64,000 bases of DNA from Pseudoduganella umbonata (GTDB lineage: Bacteria > Pseudomonadota > Gammaproteobacteria > Burkholderiales > Burkholderiaceae_D), in assembly GCF_014192225.1 (NCBI RefSeq), contig NZ_JACHXS010000013.1, positions 62,001 to 126,000 of the forward strand, given 5' to 3'. The notes beneath the pieces are model-generated. The model ran no database searches, was not told the origin of the DNA, and saw nothing but the letters and a program-made list of their open reading frames with translations. Below, in pieces: positions 43,877-52,952 of this stretch (positions are counted from its first letter, which is position 1; every line of letters begins with the position of its first letter). A program made the translations under genes and the position numbers.

Positions 43877-45205
43877 ATGGATACAAATTCCCCGGCGCCA
43901 GGCGCTTCAGCTTCAGCATCAGGACCAGCTTCAGGACCAGCTTCAGTTCCAGTTTCGACCGCGGCTTCCGCTACTTCCGCTTCCAATCCGCCATTGCCTC
44001 TTAGTGACACCGTACTAGAAGCACTCGCCATTGCCAAGAGGGGCGTGGACGAATTGCTGATCGAAAGCGAGTTCGCTCAGAAACTTGCGCGTTCCGAAGC
44101 GAGCGGCGTGCCGCTGCGCATCAAGCTGGGCCTGGACCCGACGGCACCCGACCTGCACCTGGGCCACACCGTGGTGCTGAACAAGATGCGCCAGCTGCAG
44201 AACCTGGGCCACCAGGTGATCTTCCTGATCGGCGACTTCACGTCGATGATCGGCGACCCTTCGGGCCGCAATGCCACGCGTCCGCCGCTGACCCGCGAGC
44301 AGATCGAACTGAACGCCCAGACCTACTTCAAGCAGGCTTCGCTGGTGCTCGATCCCGCGAAGACGGAAATCCGCTACAACTCCGAATGGTGCGACCAGCT
44401 CGGCGCGCGCGGCATGATCCAGCTGGCTTCGCGCTACACGGTGGCGCGCATGATGGAACGCGACGATTTCGCCAAGCGCTTCAAGAATGGGACACCGATC
44501 TCGGTCCATGAGTTCCTGTACCCGCTGATGCAGGGCTACGATTCGGTGGCGCTGAAGAGCGACCTGGAACTGGGCGGCACCGACCAGAAGTTCAACCTGT
44601 TGGTCGGCCGCGAACTGCAGAAGGACTGGGGCCAGGAGCCGCAGTGCATCCTGACGATGCCGCTGCTGGAAGGCCTCGACGGCGTCGACAAGATGTCGAA
44701 GTCGAAAAACAACTACATCGGCATCACCGAGCCGGCCAATACGATGTTCGCCAAAGTGATGAGCATTTCGGACACGATGATGTGGCGCTACTACGAGCTG
44801 CTGTCGTGGCGCTCGCTCGACGACGTCGCGGCGCTGAAGAAAGCCATCGAAGGCGGCGCCAACCCGCGCGATGCGAAAGTGGCGATCGCCCAGGAAATCG
44901 TCGAGCGCTTCCACTCGCGCCAGGCGGCCGAGGATGCGCTGGCCGACTTCGTCAACCGCTCGAAGGGCGGCATTCCGGACGACATCGCCGAAATCGCCGT
45001 CGGCGGCGCGCCGCTGGGCGTGGCGCAACTGCTCAAGCAAACCGGACTGTGTGCATCGACCTCCGAGGCGATGCGCATGATCGACCAGGGCGGCGTGCGC
45101 ATCGACGGTACCGTCATCAGCGACAAGGCGCTGAAGGCCGAAGCCGGCACGTTCGTGCTGCAGGTCGGCAAGCGCAAGTTCGCCCGCATCGTCCTGTCGG
45201 CATGA
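43877..45205 (+). CDS. tyrS: Tyrosyl-tRNA synthetase with repeat-encoded N-terminal extension
   Basis: Class I synthetase for tRNA-Tyr. 442 residues, about 35 more than the usual TyrZ-type enzyme. HIGH-type motif LDPTAPDLHLGHTVVLNK, GDFTSMIGDPSGRN, VAQ-less LGGTDQKFNLLVGRE, and KMSKSKNNYIG. A C-terminal S4 RNA-binding domain ends the protein. Residues 1-37 (Ala, Ser, Pro, Gly) are encoded by 12-base repeats of AGGACCAGCTTC type and precede the family-like start. An alternative real start inside cannot be excluded. It overlaps dtd by four bases (ATGA). Confidence 0.95.
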   Translation: MDTNSPAPGASASASGPASGPASVPVSTAASATSASNPPLPLSDTVLEALAIAKRGVDELLIESEFAQKLARSEASGVPLRIKLGLDPTAPDLHLGHTVVLNKMRQLQNLGHQVIFLIGDFTSMIGDPSGRNATRPPLTREQIELNAQTYFKQASLVLDPAKTEIRYNSEWCDQLGARGMIQLASRYTVARMMERDDFAKRFKNGTPISVHEFLYPLMQGYDSVALKSDLELGGTDQKFNLLVGRELQKDWGQEPQCILTMPLLEGLDGVDKMSKSKNNYIGITEPANTMFAKVMSISDTMMWRYYELLSWRSLDDVAALKKAIEGGANPRDAKVAIAQEIVERFHSRQAAEDALADFVNRSKGGIPDDIAEIAVGGAPLGVAQLLKQTGLCASTSEAMRMIDQGGVRIDGTVISDKALKAEAGTFVLQVGKRKFARIVLSA

Positions 45206-45651
45206 TCGCCCTGCTGCAACGGGTGACGGCGGCGCAGGTCGTCGTCGACGGCGCCGTGGTCGGTGCCATCGATGCGGGGCTGATGGTGCTGGTCTGCGCC
45301 GAGAAGGGCGATACCGAGAAGGACGCGGACGCGCTGCTGGCCAAGCTGCTGGGCTATCGGGTCTTCGCCGACGACGCCGGCAAGATGAACCGCAGCGTCG
45401 CCGACGTGGCCGGCGGCCTGCTGCTGGTGCCCCAGTTCACGCTGGCCGCGGACACCCGTTCCGGCACCCGGCCTTCGTTCTCGCCGGCCGCCGCGCCGGA
45501 AGACGGCAAACGCCTGTTCGACCATTTCGTGCGCCAGGCCGGCTTGCGCCATGCGATCGTCGAGACCGGGCGGTTCGGTGCCGACATGAAAGTGACGTTG
45601 ACCAACGATGGTCCGGTAACCTTTTGGCTCCAGACAGGTCCAAGTAAATAA
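45202..45651 (+). CDS. dtd: D-aminoacyl-tRNA deacylase
   Basis: Hydrolyses D-Tyr-tRNA and other D-aminoacyl-tRNAs. 149 residues. MIALLQRVTAAQVVVDG start, LLVPQFTLAADTRSGTRPSF (the SQF-type active-site loop with PQF) and the C-terminal TNDGPVTFWL cross-subunit motif. ATG overlaps the last bases of tyrS, giving coupled translation of two tyrosine-related functions. Confidence 0.96.
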   Translation: MIALLQRVTAAQVVVDGAVVGAIDAGLMVLVCAEKGDTEKDADALLAKLLGYRVFADDAGKMNRSVADVAGGLLLVPQFTLAADTRSGTRPSFSPAAAPEDGKRLFDHFVRQAGLRHAIVETGRFGADMKVTLTNDGPVTFWLQTGPSK

Positions 45652-45674
45652 TAACGAACCCAAAGGACAAACTC

Positions 45675-46313
45675 ATGAAGCTGTGGAGCGATTCATTCAA
45701 GAATGGCGCCGCGATTCCCGCCGAATACGCGTTCGCCGAGCCCGATCCGGAAACCCGCGTGCGCCTGGCGGGCAACCGCAACCCGCACCTGGCCTGGGAC
45801 GATATTCCGCCCGGCACTACCTCGCTGGTGCTGTTGTGCATCGACGGCGACGCGCCGACGGTCGGCACGGACGTCAACCAGGAAGGCCGGACGCTGCCGC
45901 TGGAGTTGCCGCGCGGCGACTTCTATCACTGGGTACTGGTGGACATTCCGCCATCGCTGTCCAGCCTGCCCGCCGGGTCGCACTCGGCCGGCGTCACGCC
46001 GCGCGGCAAGCAGGGCCCCATCATTGCCAACGGCGGCACGCACCTGCGCCACGGCCTGAACGACTACACCGGCTGGTTCGCCGGCGATCCGGACATGAAC
46101 GGGCGCTACTTCGGCTACGACGGCCCGTGCCCGCCGTGGAACGACGAGCGCGTGCACCATTACATTTTCCGGCTTTACGCGATCGACGTGCCGCAACTGC
46201 CCGTCGACGGCGATTTCACGGCCCAGCAGGCGCTCGCGGCGCTGCACGGCCATATCCTCGACGAGGCGCAGATCATCGGCACGTACACCTTGAAAAGCGT
46301 CCAGCGCGCATGA
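45675..46313 (+). CDS. YbhB/YbcL family Raf kinase inhibitor-like protein
   Basis: A 212-residue phosphatidylethanolamine-binding-protein fold. Begins MKLWSDSFKNGAAIPAEYA, then HLAWDDIPPGTTSLVLLCID, DFYHWVLVDIP, GFDGPCPP-like YFGYDGPCPPWND and HHYIFRLYAID. Bacterial homologues may bind phospholipid-like ligands; role unclear. No signal peptide. It lies 23 bases after dtd and overlaps the phosphatase gene by four bases. Confidence 0.92.
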   Translation: MKLWSDSFKNGAAIPAEYAFAEPDPETRVRLAGNRNPHLAWDDIPPGTTSLVLLCIDGDAPTVGTDVNQEGRTLPLELPRGDFYHWVLVDIPPSLSSLPAGSHSAGVTPRGKQGPIIANGGTHLRHGLNDYTGWFAGDPDMNGRYFGYDGPCPPWNDERVHHYIFRLYAIDVPQLPVDGDFTAQQALAALHGHILDEAQIIGTYTLKSVQRA

Positions 46314-46951
46314 CGACCGAACTGCTGCTGATCCGTCATGGCGAGACGGCATGGAATGCCGTGCGCCGCCTGCAGGGGCACCTGGACATCGGCCTGAACG
46401 ACGCGGGCCGCCGCCAGGCTGCCGCGCTGGCGCGGGCATTGGCCGCCGAACCGCTGGCGGCCATCGTGGCTTCGGACCTGCAGCGCGCGATGCACACCGC
46501 CGAGGCGGTCGCTGAATATCATCACGTGCCGTTCCACACGGACCGCGAACTGCGCGAGCGCGGCTATGGCGTGTTCGAAGGCCTGCTGTATACAGAGATC
46601 GAAGAGCGCTACCCGGACCACTTCGCCGCATGGCAGGGACGGCACGTGGATTCCATCATGCCGCACGGCGAACGCCATGCGGAAAGCTTCCGGCATTTCT
46701 ACGAGCGCTGCATCGCCGCCATCGGGCGCTGGGCCGCGCAGTATCCCGGCCGGAAGATCGCCATCGTCGCCCATGGCGGCGTGCTGGAATGCGCCTACCG
46801 CGCGGCCCGCGGCATGTCGCTCGACAGCCCGCGCGACTTCCAGGTCCGCAACGCCAGCATCAACCGCTTCACCTGCGCCGACGGCAAGCTCGCGCTCACG
46901 CACTGGGGCAACGTCGACCACCTGGCCCAGGCACTCGACGACATCGTCTGA
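46310..46951 (+). CDS. Histidine phosphatase family protein (GpmB-like)
   Basis: A 213-residue phosphatase of the phosphoglycerate mutase-like superfamily. Start LLLIRHGETAWNAVRRLQGHLD, where RHG holds the phospho-His; ASDLQRAMHTAEAV; ERGYGVFEGLLYTEIEERYPD; and AIVAHGGVLEC with the second catalytic His. Usually annotated GpmB or CobC-like; substrate not certain. ATG at 46310 overlaps the previous gene stop (ATGA). Last gene of the tyrS row; the following repeat hairpin could end its transcript. Confidence 0.93.
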   Translation: MTTELLLIRHGETAWNAVRRLQGHLDIGLNDAGRRQAAALARALAAEPLAAIVASDLQRAMHTAEAVAEYHHVPFHTDRELRERGYGVFEGLLYTEIEERYPDHFAAWQGRHVDSIMPHGERHAESFRHFYERCIAAIGRWAAQYPGRKIAIVAHGGVLECAYRAARGMSLDSPRDFQVRNASINRFTCADGKLALTHWGNVDHLAQALDDIV

Positions 46952-46954
46952 AAA

Positions 46955-47191
46955 GTTGCCCGAAAAATGGGGACGGACCCTGTTTTTCAGGCAACATCCA
47001 ACGCCAAAACCGGTGACAGGCACCTATTAATCTGGAATATTTTCGTGCACCCACCAGCTCGTGGAGGCCAAGACATGTTTCCAGAAAACCGGAGCCTGTC
47101 ACCGGTTTTGAGAAATGTTTCCAAAAAACCGGAGCCTGTCACCGGTTTTGAAGAAATGTTTCCAAAAAACCGGAGCCTGTCACCGGTTTTG
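46955..47191. repeat. Dispersed repeat cluster: one GGGG-type hairpin and three 40-bp tandem units
   Basis: First element, 46955-46996: an imperfect hairpin joining GTTGCCCGAAAAATGGGG to ACCCTGTTTTTCAGGCAAC. A second single element AAAACCGGTGACAGGCACC lies at about 47006-47024. Then three units of about 40 bases start at 47075, 47115 and 47156, each ATGTTTCC followed by AAAACCGG, a 9-base loop, and CCGGTTTT. Units differ only by one or two bases. The block fills the gap between convergent genes (phosphatase and GH31), the last unit ending two bases before the GH31 stop codon. Confidence 0.92.
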
Positions 47192-47193
47192 CC

Positions 47194-49578
47194 TTAGCGG
47201 CCGATCACCTTGACCAGCTTCGGTGCCGCGGCGGAGAAGCCGGAGGGGCCGCCGCTGGCGCTCAGCGTGCCGTCCGACTGCTTCCAGCGCAGCTTGCCGC
47301 TGACCACGCCCTTGCCCTTCTCGTAGTCGTACGACAGGCCGTCGTCGTCGTACAGCGTGAACTCGGCATCGCCGGCGCCCGGGTAGACGAGGATCTGCTC
47401 GATCGCCTGCTTGCCGGCGGTCGACTGCACGGCGGCGCCCAGCGGCACGATCGAGCCGGCCTTGACGAAGACGGGGATCCGGTCGATCGGTGCGGCCACC
47501 TTCACCCACTGCCCGCCGGCCAGCTTTTCATTGGTCCACCAGTCATACCAGTCGGTGCCCGCCGGCAGGTAGACATTCTTTTCCGTCTGCCCCTGCTCCG
47601 TCACCGGCGCCACCAGGAACGCCGGGCCGAACATGTACTGCGTGCCGATGTTGGCCACGTTCGGATCGGTGCCGAAGTCCATCCACAGCGGGCGCATGAA
47701 CGGCGCACCGGTGTCGTACGTCATCTTCGCCTGGCTGTAGATATAGGGAATCAGCTGGTAGCGCAGGGCGTTGAACTTCGCCATCACCGCCTCGGCCTGC
47801 TTGCCGAACGACCACAGTTCCGCTTCCTTGCGCGAGCCGTGCAGGCGCAGGGTGGGCGTGAATGTGCCGTACTGGAACCAGCGGGTGTGCAGTTCCGGGT
47901 AGTCGTGGTTCTGGCCGACGACATTGCGGGCATCCGACGGATCGAGCAGCGGCGCCTTGGTGGCTTCGGTCGTCTGCGGCAGGTTTTGCCAGCCGCCGAT
48001 GTCGTTGCCCCAGTAGGCGATGCCCGAAGCGGTCATGTTCAGGCCGGCCGGAACCTGGCGCGCCAGTGCTTCCCACGTGGATTTGATGTCCGACGACCAG
48101 AACAGCGCACCGGTCCGCTGCGAGCCGAGATACGCGGCGCGCGACAGGATCAGCACGCGGCGGTTCGGCTTCCACGCGCGCATGCCCTCGGCAAAGCCTT
48201 CGGTGTGCACCAGCGGATACAGGTTGCGGTAGCGGTCGCCTGTCCCGATCGAATAGCGGAAGCCGTCCGGTACCAGGTCCGGTTCGGTTTCGTCCAGCCA
48301 CGGGTAATCGAAGCCGCGCGACAGCACGTTGTCGCGCACCTTTTCAAAGAACCATTTGCGGGCAGCCGGGTTGGTCGAGTCGATCAGCCCGCCGGTACGG
48401 TCGGAACGGAACGGCAAGCCGTCCTGCGTCTTGCCGTCCTTGTCCTTCAGCATGTAGCCCTTGGCGTCCAGCTCGTTAAAATAGCGGCCCGCCGTCTCGA
48501 AGCGGGGCCAGATCGAGATGATCGACTGCATGCCCATGTCGTGCAGCTGCTTGTTCATGCCTTCCGGATCGGGGAACTGCGCCGGGTCGATGTCGAGCTG
48601 GCCCATCCGCGTCCAGTAGAACCAGTCGACCACCATGATGTCGAGCGGGTAGCGCTTCTCGCGGTAAGTCTTGGCGATGCGCAGCACCTGGTCCTGGCTG
48701 TCGTAGCGCGCCTTCGACTGGATCAGGCCGAACGCGGCCTTGGGCGGGATCGGCGTCTTGCCCGTCACCCGCGCGTAGCCGGAATACAGTTCGTCGGCGT
48801 TCTTGCCGGTAATGATGAAGAAGCTGACCCGTTCGCCCACGTTGGACTGGAAGCGCGTGGTACCCAGCACGCCTGCGCTGAACCGCGTGGCGGACGGGTT
48901 GTCCCACACGATGCCATACCCTTTCGACGACACCATGAACGGCACGCACACGGTTTCGCCGCCGGGCGCGTCGTACCAGTGCTTGCAGTCGAGCGTGCGG
49001 CCGCGCAGGTCCAGTCCGGACAGCGATTCCTGGTTCTGGCCCATGCCGTAGTAATGCTCGTCGGCCGGCGCGTGGAACTCGGCGCCGACCTGCCAGGTTT
49101 TTTCTTCATTGACGGTTTGCGGCGACATCTCCCAGCCCGTCATCTTCAGGATCTGCTGCCCCTGCGCGTTGCGCACGTCCAGCCCGACCGGCGCCAGCGA
49201 CGGCGCGAAGTATTTCTGGCTTTGCGTGGGAATCGACGGCACCGCCGGCGGGTTGATCCGCAGCGTCATGCCGCTCGACGTGAACGTGTCGCCATCGGCG
49301 GCCGGGCGATGCTGGAAGGCCTTGTTATCGGCGTGCTGCGCGATGATCCCGTACCCCGGGCCTTTCAATACCTCGGCCTTGTCCACCGCGATCGTCACGT
49401 GCACGATGTTCGGGCCATAGGCCTCGACCGACACGAACGCGCCGTTGCGGTCGAGTGTCGCGAGCGGCGCAGCGCTGGCAGTGGCCGCCATGCCGGCCAG
49501 CAGGAAGGCGGAAGCAATGGCCGAGGCCAGCCGGGTAGGGGGGCTGCCGGCAGGGCGCCGCGCGGTCAGGGGCATCAT
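47194..49578 (-). CDS. Glycoside hydrolase family 31 (alpha-glucosidase/xylosidase type), exported
   Basis: About 794 residues with signal peptide (MMPLTARRPAGS, then hydrophobic IASAFLLAGMAATASA). An N-terminal beta-sandwich (YGPNIVHVTIAVDKAEV) precedes the GH31 barrel: MVVDWFYWTRMGQ, nucleophile Asp in YPWLDETEPD, acid/base Asp in FWSSDIKSTWEAL, and GNDIGGW. The C-terminal beta domains and DUF5110-like end follow. I chose the ATG at 49578 because GGAG lies six bases upstream; ORF starts up to 49602 are possible. Cleaves alpha-glucosidic or alpha-xylosidic bonds in the periplasm or outside. No transporter or regulator gene is adjacent, but a LacI-type operator-like site lies upstream. Confidence 0.92.
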   Translation of the reverse strand: MMPLTARRPAGSPPTRLASAIASAFLLAGMAATASAAPLATLDRNGAFVSVEAYGPNIVHVTIAVDKAEVLKGPGYGIIAQHADNKAFQHRPAADGDTFTSSGMTLRINPPAVPSIPTQSQKYFAPSLAPVGLDVRNAQGQQILKMTGWEMSPQTVNEEKTWQVGAEFHAPADEHYYGMGQNQESLSGLDLRGRTLDCKHWYDAPGGETVCVPFMVSSKGYGIVWDNPSATRFSAGVLGTTRFQSNVGERVSFFIITGKNADELYSGYARVTGKTPIPPKAAFGLIQSKARYDSQDQVLRIAKTYREKRYPLDIMVVDWFYWTRMGQLDIDPAQFPDPEGMNKQLHDMGMQSIISIWPRFETAGRYFNELDAKGYMLKDKDGKTQDGLPFRSDRTGGLIDSTNPAARKWFFEKVRDNVLSRGFDYPWLDETEPDLVPDGFRYSIGTGDRYRNLYPLVHTEGFAEGMRAWKPNRRVLILSRAAYLGSQRTGALFWSSDIKSTWEALARQVPAGLNMTASGIAYWGNDIGGWQNLPQTTEATKAPLLDPSDARNVVGQNHDYPELHTRWFQYGTFTPTLRLHGSRKEAELWSFGKQAEAVMAKFNALRYQLIPYIYSQAKMTYDTGAPFMRPLWMDFGTDPNVANIGTQYMFGPAFLVAPVTEQGQTEKNVYLPAGTDWYDWWTNEKLAGGQWVKVAAPIDRIPVFVKAGSIVPLGAAVQSTAGKQAIEQILVYPGAGDAEFTLYDDDGLSYDYEKGKGVVSGKLRWKQSDGTLSASGGPSGFSAAAPKLVKVIGR

Positions 49579-49629
49579 CGTCATCTCCGTGCTCATCTCC
49601 ATGATCGTTTTTGTTAGCTACCACGCCAG

Positions 49630-49642
49630 TGTTAGCGCTATC
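49630..49642. promoter_or_regulatory. LacI-family operator-like site upstream of the GH31 gene
   Basis: TGTTAGCGCTATC, centred on the palindrome TAGCGCTA (49633-49640), resembles the TGTTAGCGCTAACA type of LacI-family operator used for sugar genes. It lies about 55 bases before the GH31 start. No regulator gene is nearby in this window. Confidence 0.35.
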
Positions 49643-49852
49643 GCGATGATCGGACAGCATTGGCGTTATGTCAACCACGATTGGGCAGGGCCGGCACCGG
49701 CACGTTCGTCCGAAAAATTTCCCTATATAACTCCTTGTTTCATAACCGGAAAGCTGCACACTTGTCCGTTTAATACAGATTCGTGCGTATTAATTGAGCA
49801 GCGCTTGGGTTAGAATTGCAGGTTCCTCTGGCAAGTCTCCTTTGATACCCAA

Positions 49853-50869
49853 GTGCAAATCGGTCCTTATCAACTGCGCAACAACGTGTTCGTGGCCCCA
49901 ATGGCGGGCGTGACGGACAGGCCATTCCGGCAACTCTGCAAGGAACTCGGGGCCGGCTATGCCGTCTCGGAAATGGCCGCGGCCAACCCGCGCGTATGGG
50001 CCAGCGAGAAAAGTGCTCGCCGTACCGACCACACCGGCGAAATGGAGCCGAAGGCGGTGCAGATCGCCGGTTCCGATCCGCAGGAACTGGCCGATTGCGC
50101 CCGGTTCAACGTGGACAAGGGCGCCCAGATCATCGACATCAACATGGGCTGTCCCGTGAAAAAGGTGTGCAACAACTGGTGCGGCTCGGCGCTGTTGCAG
50201 TTCGAGGACCTGGTCGAAAAGATCCTGCATGCCGTGGTCGGCGCGGTCGATGTGCCCGTCACGCTGAAGTTCCGCACCGGCTGGGACCGCGCGAACAAGA
50301 ACGCACTGAACATCGCCCGCATCGCCGAGGATGCCGGCATCCGCATGCTGACGCTGCACGGCCGCACCCGCGCCGACGGCTATACCGGCGATGCGGAATA
50401 CGACACCATCGCCGCCGTCAAGGCAGCCGTCGGCATCCCGGTAGTGGCCAACGGCGACATCACCACGCCCGAAAAGGCCCGCTTCGTGCTGGACCGGACG
50501 GGCGCCGATGCGGTGATGGTCGGCCGCGCCGCCCAGGGCCGGCCCTGGATTTTCCGCGAGATCGACCATTACCTGCGTACCGGCACGCACCTGCCACCGC
50601 CGCTGGTGGCCGAAGTGCGCAAGCTGATGGACGAACACCTGCGCGCCCACTACGCCTTCTATGGCGAATACCTGGGTGTGCGCACCGCGCGCAAGCATAT
50701 CGGCTGGTATGTGCGCGACCTCCCGGGCGGGGAGGATTTCCGGCAGGAGATGAACCGCCTCGAGTCCACCACCGACCAATTGCGCGCCGTGGACGGCTTC
50801 TTCGAATCCCAGTGGAAGCATGGCGAGCGGTTACAATACCGCCTCGCCGAAGACATGCTGGCCGCCTGA
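49853..50869 (+). CDS. dusB: tRNA-dihydrouridine synthase B
   Basis: Flavoenzyme that reduces uridines in tRNA. 338 residues: MQIGPYQLRNNVFVAPMAGVTD (FMN-binding barrel start), INMGCPVKKVCNNWCGSALLQ with the catalytic Cys in NWCG, LTLHGRTRADGYTGDA, PVVANGDI and DAVMVGRAAQGRPW. GTG start at 49853. It precedes fis by 42 bases, the conserved dusB-fis operon. Confidence 0.96.
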   Translation: MQIGPYQLRNNVFVAPMAGVTDRPFRQLCKELGAGYAVSEMAAANPRVWASEKSARRTDHTGEMEPKAVQIAGSDPQELADCARFNVDKGAQIIDINMGCPVKKVCNNWCGSALLQFEDLVEKILHAVVGAVDVPVTLKFRTGWDRANKNALNIARIAEDAGIRMLTLHGRTRADGYTGDAEYDTIAAVKAAVGIPVVANGDITTPEKARFVLDRTGADAVMVGRAAQGRPWIFREIDHYLRTGTHLPPPLVAEVRKLMDEHLRAHYAFYGEYLGVRTARKHIGWYVRDLPGGEDFRQEMNRLESTTDQLRAVDGFFESQWKHGERLQYRLAEDMLAA

Positions 50870-50911
50870 CATGGCGCCAGATCGGCAAATTATTACGTTA
50901 AATAGAAGAAC

Positions 50912-51145
50912 ATGAGCAAAGAAAGTATCCAGGAAGTTGTCACGAAGAGCCTCGAAGAGTATTTCAACGACCTGGGCGAACAGCAACCGTCGAACATCTA
51001 CGACATGGTCGTGATGACCGTCGAACGGCCGATCCTGCAAGTGGTGATGCACCGCGCCGACGGCAACCAGTCGCATGCCGCGCAAATGCTGGGCATCAAC
51101 CGCAATACGCTGCGCAAGAAGTTGCAGGAGCACGGCCTGCTGTAA
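50912..51145 (+). CDS. fis: DNA-binding protein Fis
   Basis: A 77-residue nucleoid-associated regulator of the Fis family. Starts MSKESIQEVVTKSLEEYF; the C-terminal helix-turn-helix is GNQSHAAQMLGINRNTLRKK. Bends DNA and controls growth-phase gene expression. Second gene of dusB-fis. The next gene, purH, starts 91 bases later. Confidence 0.96.
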   Translation: MSKESIQEVVTKSLEEYFNDLGEQQPSNIYDMVVMTVERPILQVVMHRADGNQSHAAQMLGINRNTLRKKLQEHGLL

Positions 51146-51236
51146 GGCTTTTCGTCCGGCCCTTGGGAGTGGCTGCGGCGGCCACTTCGTGCCGGCGGGC
51201 GCTCGATAACAAGAATTTTCAACCTGGACTACAGCC

Positions 51237-52835
51237 ATGATCAAACAAGCTCTCCTTTCCGTTTCCGACAAGACCGGCGTTCTCGATTTCGCCCGTGCAC
51301 TGTCGGCGATGGGCGTCAAACTCCTGTCCACCGGCGGTACCGCCAAGCTGCTGCAGGAAAACGGCCTGGTCGTGACCGAAGTCGCCGACTACACCGGCTT
51401 CCCGGAAATGCTCGATGGCCGCGTGAAGACGCTGCACCCGAAAGTACACGGCGGCATCCTTGCCCGCCGCGACTTCCCGGAACACATGGCCAAGCTGGAT
51501 GAACATGGCATTCCAACGATCGACATGGTCGTCGTCAACCTGTACCCGTTCCAGGCCACGGTGGCCAAGGATGACTGCACGCTGGACGACGCCATCGAGA
51601 ACATCGACATCGGCGGCCCGGCCATGCTGCGCTCCGCGGCGAAGAACCACAAGGATGTCGTGGTGATCTGCGACCCGGCCGACTATGGCCACATCCTGGC
51701 CGAGATGAAGACCACGGATAACTCGCCGGGCTACATCAGCTACGAAACGCGCTTCAACCTGGCAAAGAAGGTGTACGCGCACACCGCCGCCTACGACGGC
51801 GCGATCACGAACTACCTGTCCAGCCTGGGCCCGGACCGCTCGCACGCCAGCCGCGGCGCGTTCCCGCAGACGCTGAACGTGGCGTTCGAGAAGGTGCAGG
51901 ACATGCGTTACGGCGAAAACCCGCACCAGGGCGCCGCGTTCTACCGCGATACGAAGGCCGTGCCGGGCGCGCTGGCGAACTACCGCCAGCTGCAGGGCAA
52001 GGAGCTGTCGTTCAATAACATCGCCGACGCCGACGCGGCCTGGGAATGCGTGAAGAGCTTCACCGGCATGGACCAGCCGGCAGCCTGCGTGATCGTCAAG
52101 CACGCCAACCCGTGCGGCGTCGCGCTGGGCGGCTCGGCCGTGGAAGCCTACAGCCGCGCGCTGCAGACCGACCCGACTTCGGCGTTCGGCGGCATCATCG
52201 CCTTCAACGTGGAAGTCGACGCCGCGGCGGCAACCGAACTGGCCAAGCTGTTCGTCGAAGTGCTGATCGCGCCGTCGTTCACGGAAGAAGCGAAGAAGAT
52301 CATGTCCGCCAAGCAGAACGTGCGCCTGCTGGAGATCGCCCTGCCAAGTGAGCAAATGAGGGGTGTCAACCCGTTCGACTTCAAGCGCGTGGGCGGCGGC
52401 CTGCTGGTGCAGTCGGCCGATGCCAGGAACGTGCTGCTGGCCGACACCCGCGTGGTGACGAAGAAGCAGCCGACCCCGCAGCAGCTGGCCGACCTGATGT
52501 TCGCCTGGAAAGTGGCGAAGTTCGTGAAGTCGAATGCGATCGTCTTCTGCGGTAACAACATGACGCTGGGCGTGGGCGCCGGCCAGATGAGCCGCATCGA
52601 TTCGGCCCGCATCGCCTCGATCAAGGCGCAGAACGCCGGGCTGGCGCTGGCCGGTTCCGTGGTGGCTTCCGATGCCTTCTTCCCGTTCCGCGACGGCCTG
52701 GACGTGGTGGTGGACGCCGGCGCGACCTGCGTGATCCAGCCGGGCGGCTCGATGCGCGACCAGGAAGTGATCGATGCCGCCGACGAGCGCGGTGTCGTGA
52801 TGCTGTACACCGGCACGCGTCACTTCCGCCATTGA
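51237..52835 (+). CDS. purH: Bifunctional AICAR transformylase / IMP cyclohydrolase
   Basis: The last two steps of purine biosynthesis. 532 residues. The N-terminal IMP cyclohydrolase part is an MGS-like fold (SVSDKTGVLDFARALSAMGV, LSTGGTAKLL, GRVKTLHPKVHGGIL). The transformylase part has LRYGENPHQGAA-like MRYGENPHQGAAFYR and the catalytic KHANPCGVALG. PGGSMRDQEVIDAADE ends the protein. ATG start, own upstream region. Confidence 0.97.
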   Translation: MIKQALLSVSDKTGVLDFARALSAMGVKLLSTGGTAKLLQENGLVVTEVADYTGFPEMLDGRVKTLHPKVHGGILARRDFPEHMAKLDEHGIPTIDMVVVNLYPFQATVAKDDCTLDDAIENIDIGGPAMLRSAAKNHKDVVVICDPADYGHILAEMKTTDNSPGYISYETRFNLAKKVYAHTAAYDGAITNYLSSLGPDRSHASRGAFPQTLNVAFEKVQDMRYGENPHQGAAFYRDTKAVPGALANYRQLQGKELSFNNIADADAAWECVKSFTGMDQPAACVIVKHANPCGVALGGSAVEAYSRALQTDPTSAFGGIIAFNVEVDAAAATELAKLFVEVLIAPSFTEEAKKIMSAKQNVRLLEIALPSEQMRGVNPFDFKRVGGGLLVQSADARNVLLADTRVVTKKQPTPQQLADLMFAWKVAKFVKSNAIVFCGNNMTLGVGAGQMSRIDSARIASIKAQNAGLALAGSVVASDAFFPFRDGLDVVVDAGATCVIQPGGSMRDQEVIDAADERGVVMLYTGTRHFRH

Positions 52836-52940
52836 TTCACTGCCGGGCCCGTGTCACCGTGCCTGGCACCGGGACACGGGCCCGACAGTAGTTTCTGCAC
52901 CATTCGGCGCCCGCGAGTAGCGGGCGCTTTCTTTCCTGCA

Positions 52941-52946
52941 TATAAT
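52941..52946 (+). promoter_or_regulatory. -10 element placed for a leaderless ruvC transcript
   Basis: Perfect TATAAT, then CCCCAG, then the ruvC ATG at 52953. Transcription starting seven bases after the box would begin on the A of ATG. No good -35 seen. Confidence 0.55.
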
Positions 52947-52952
52947 CCCCAG

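Noticed and set aside
47075..47191. CRISPR-like 40-base repeats before the GH31 stop
   Set aside because: No unique spacers; units belong to the dispersed palindromic family.
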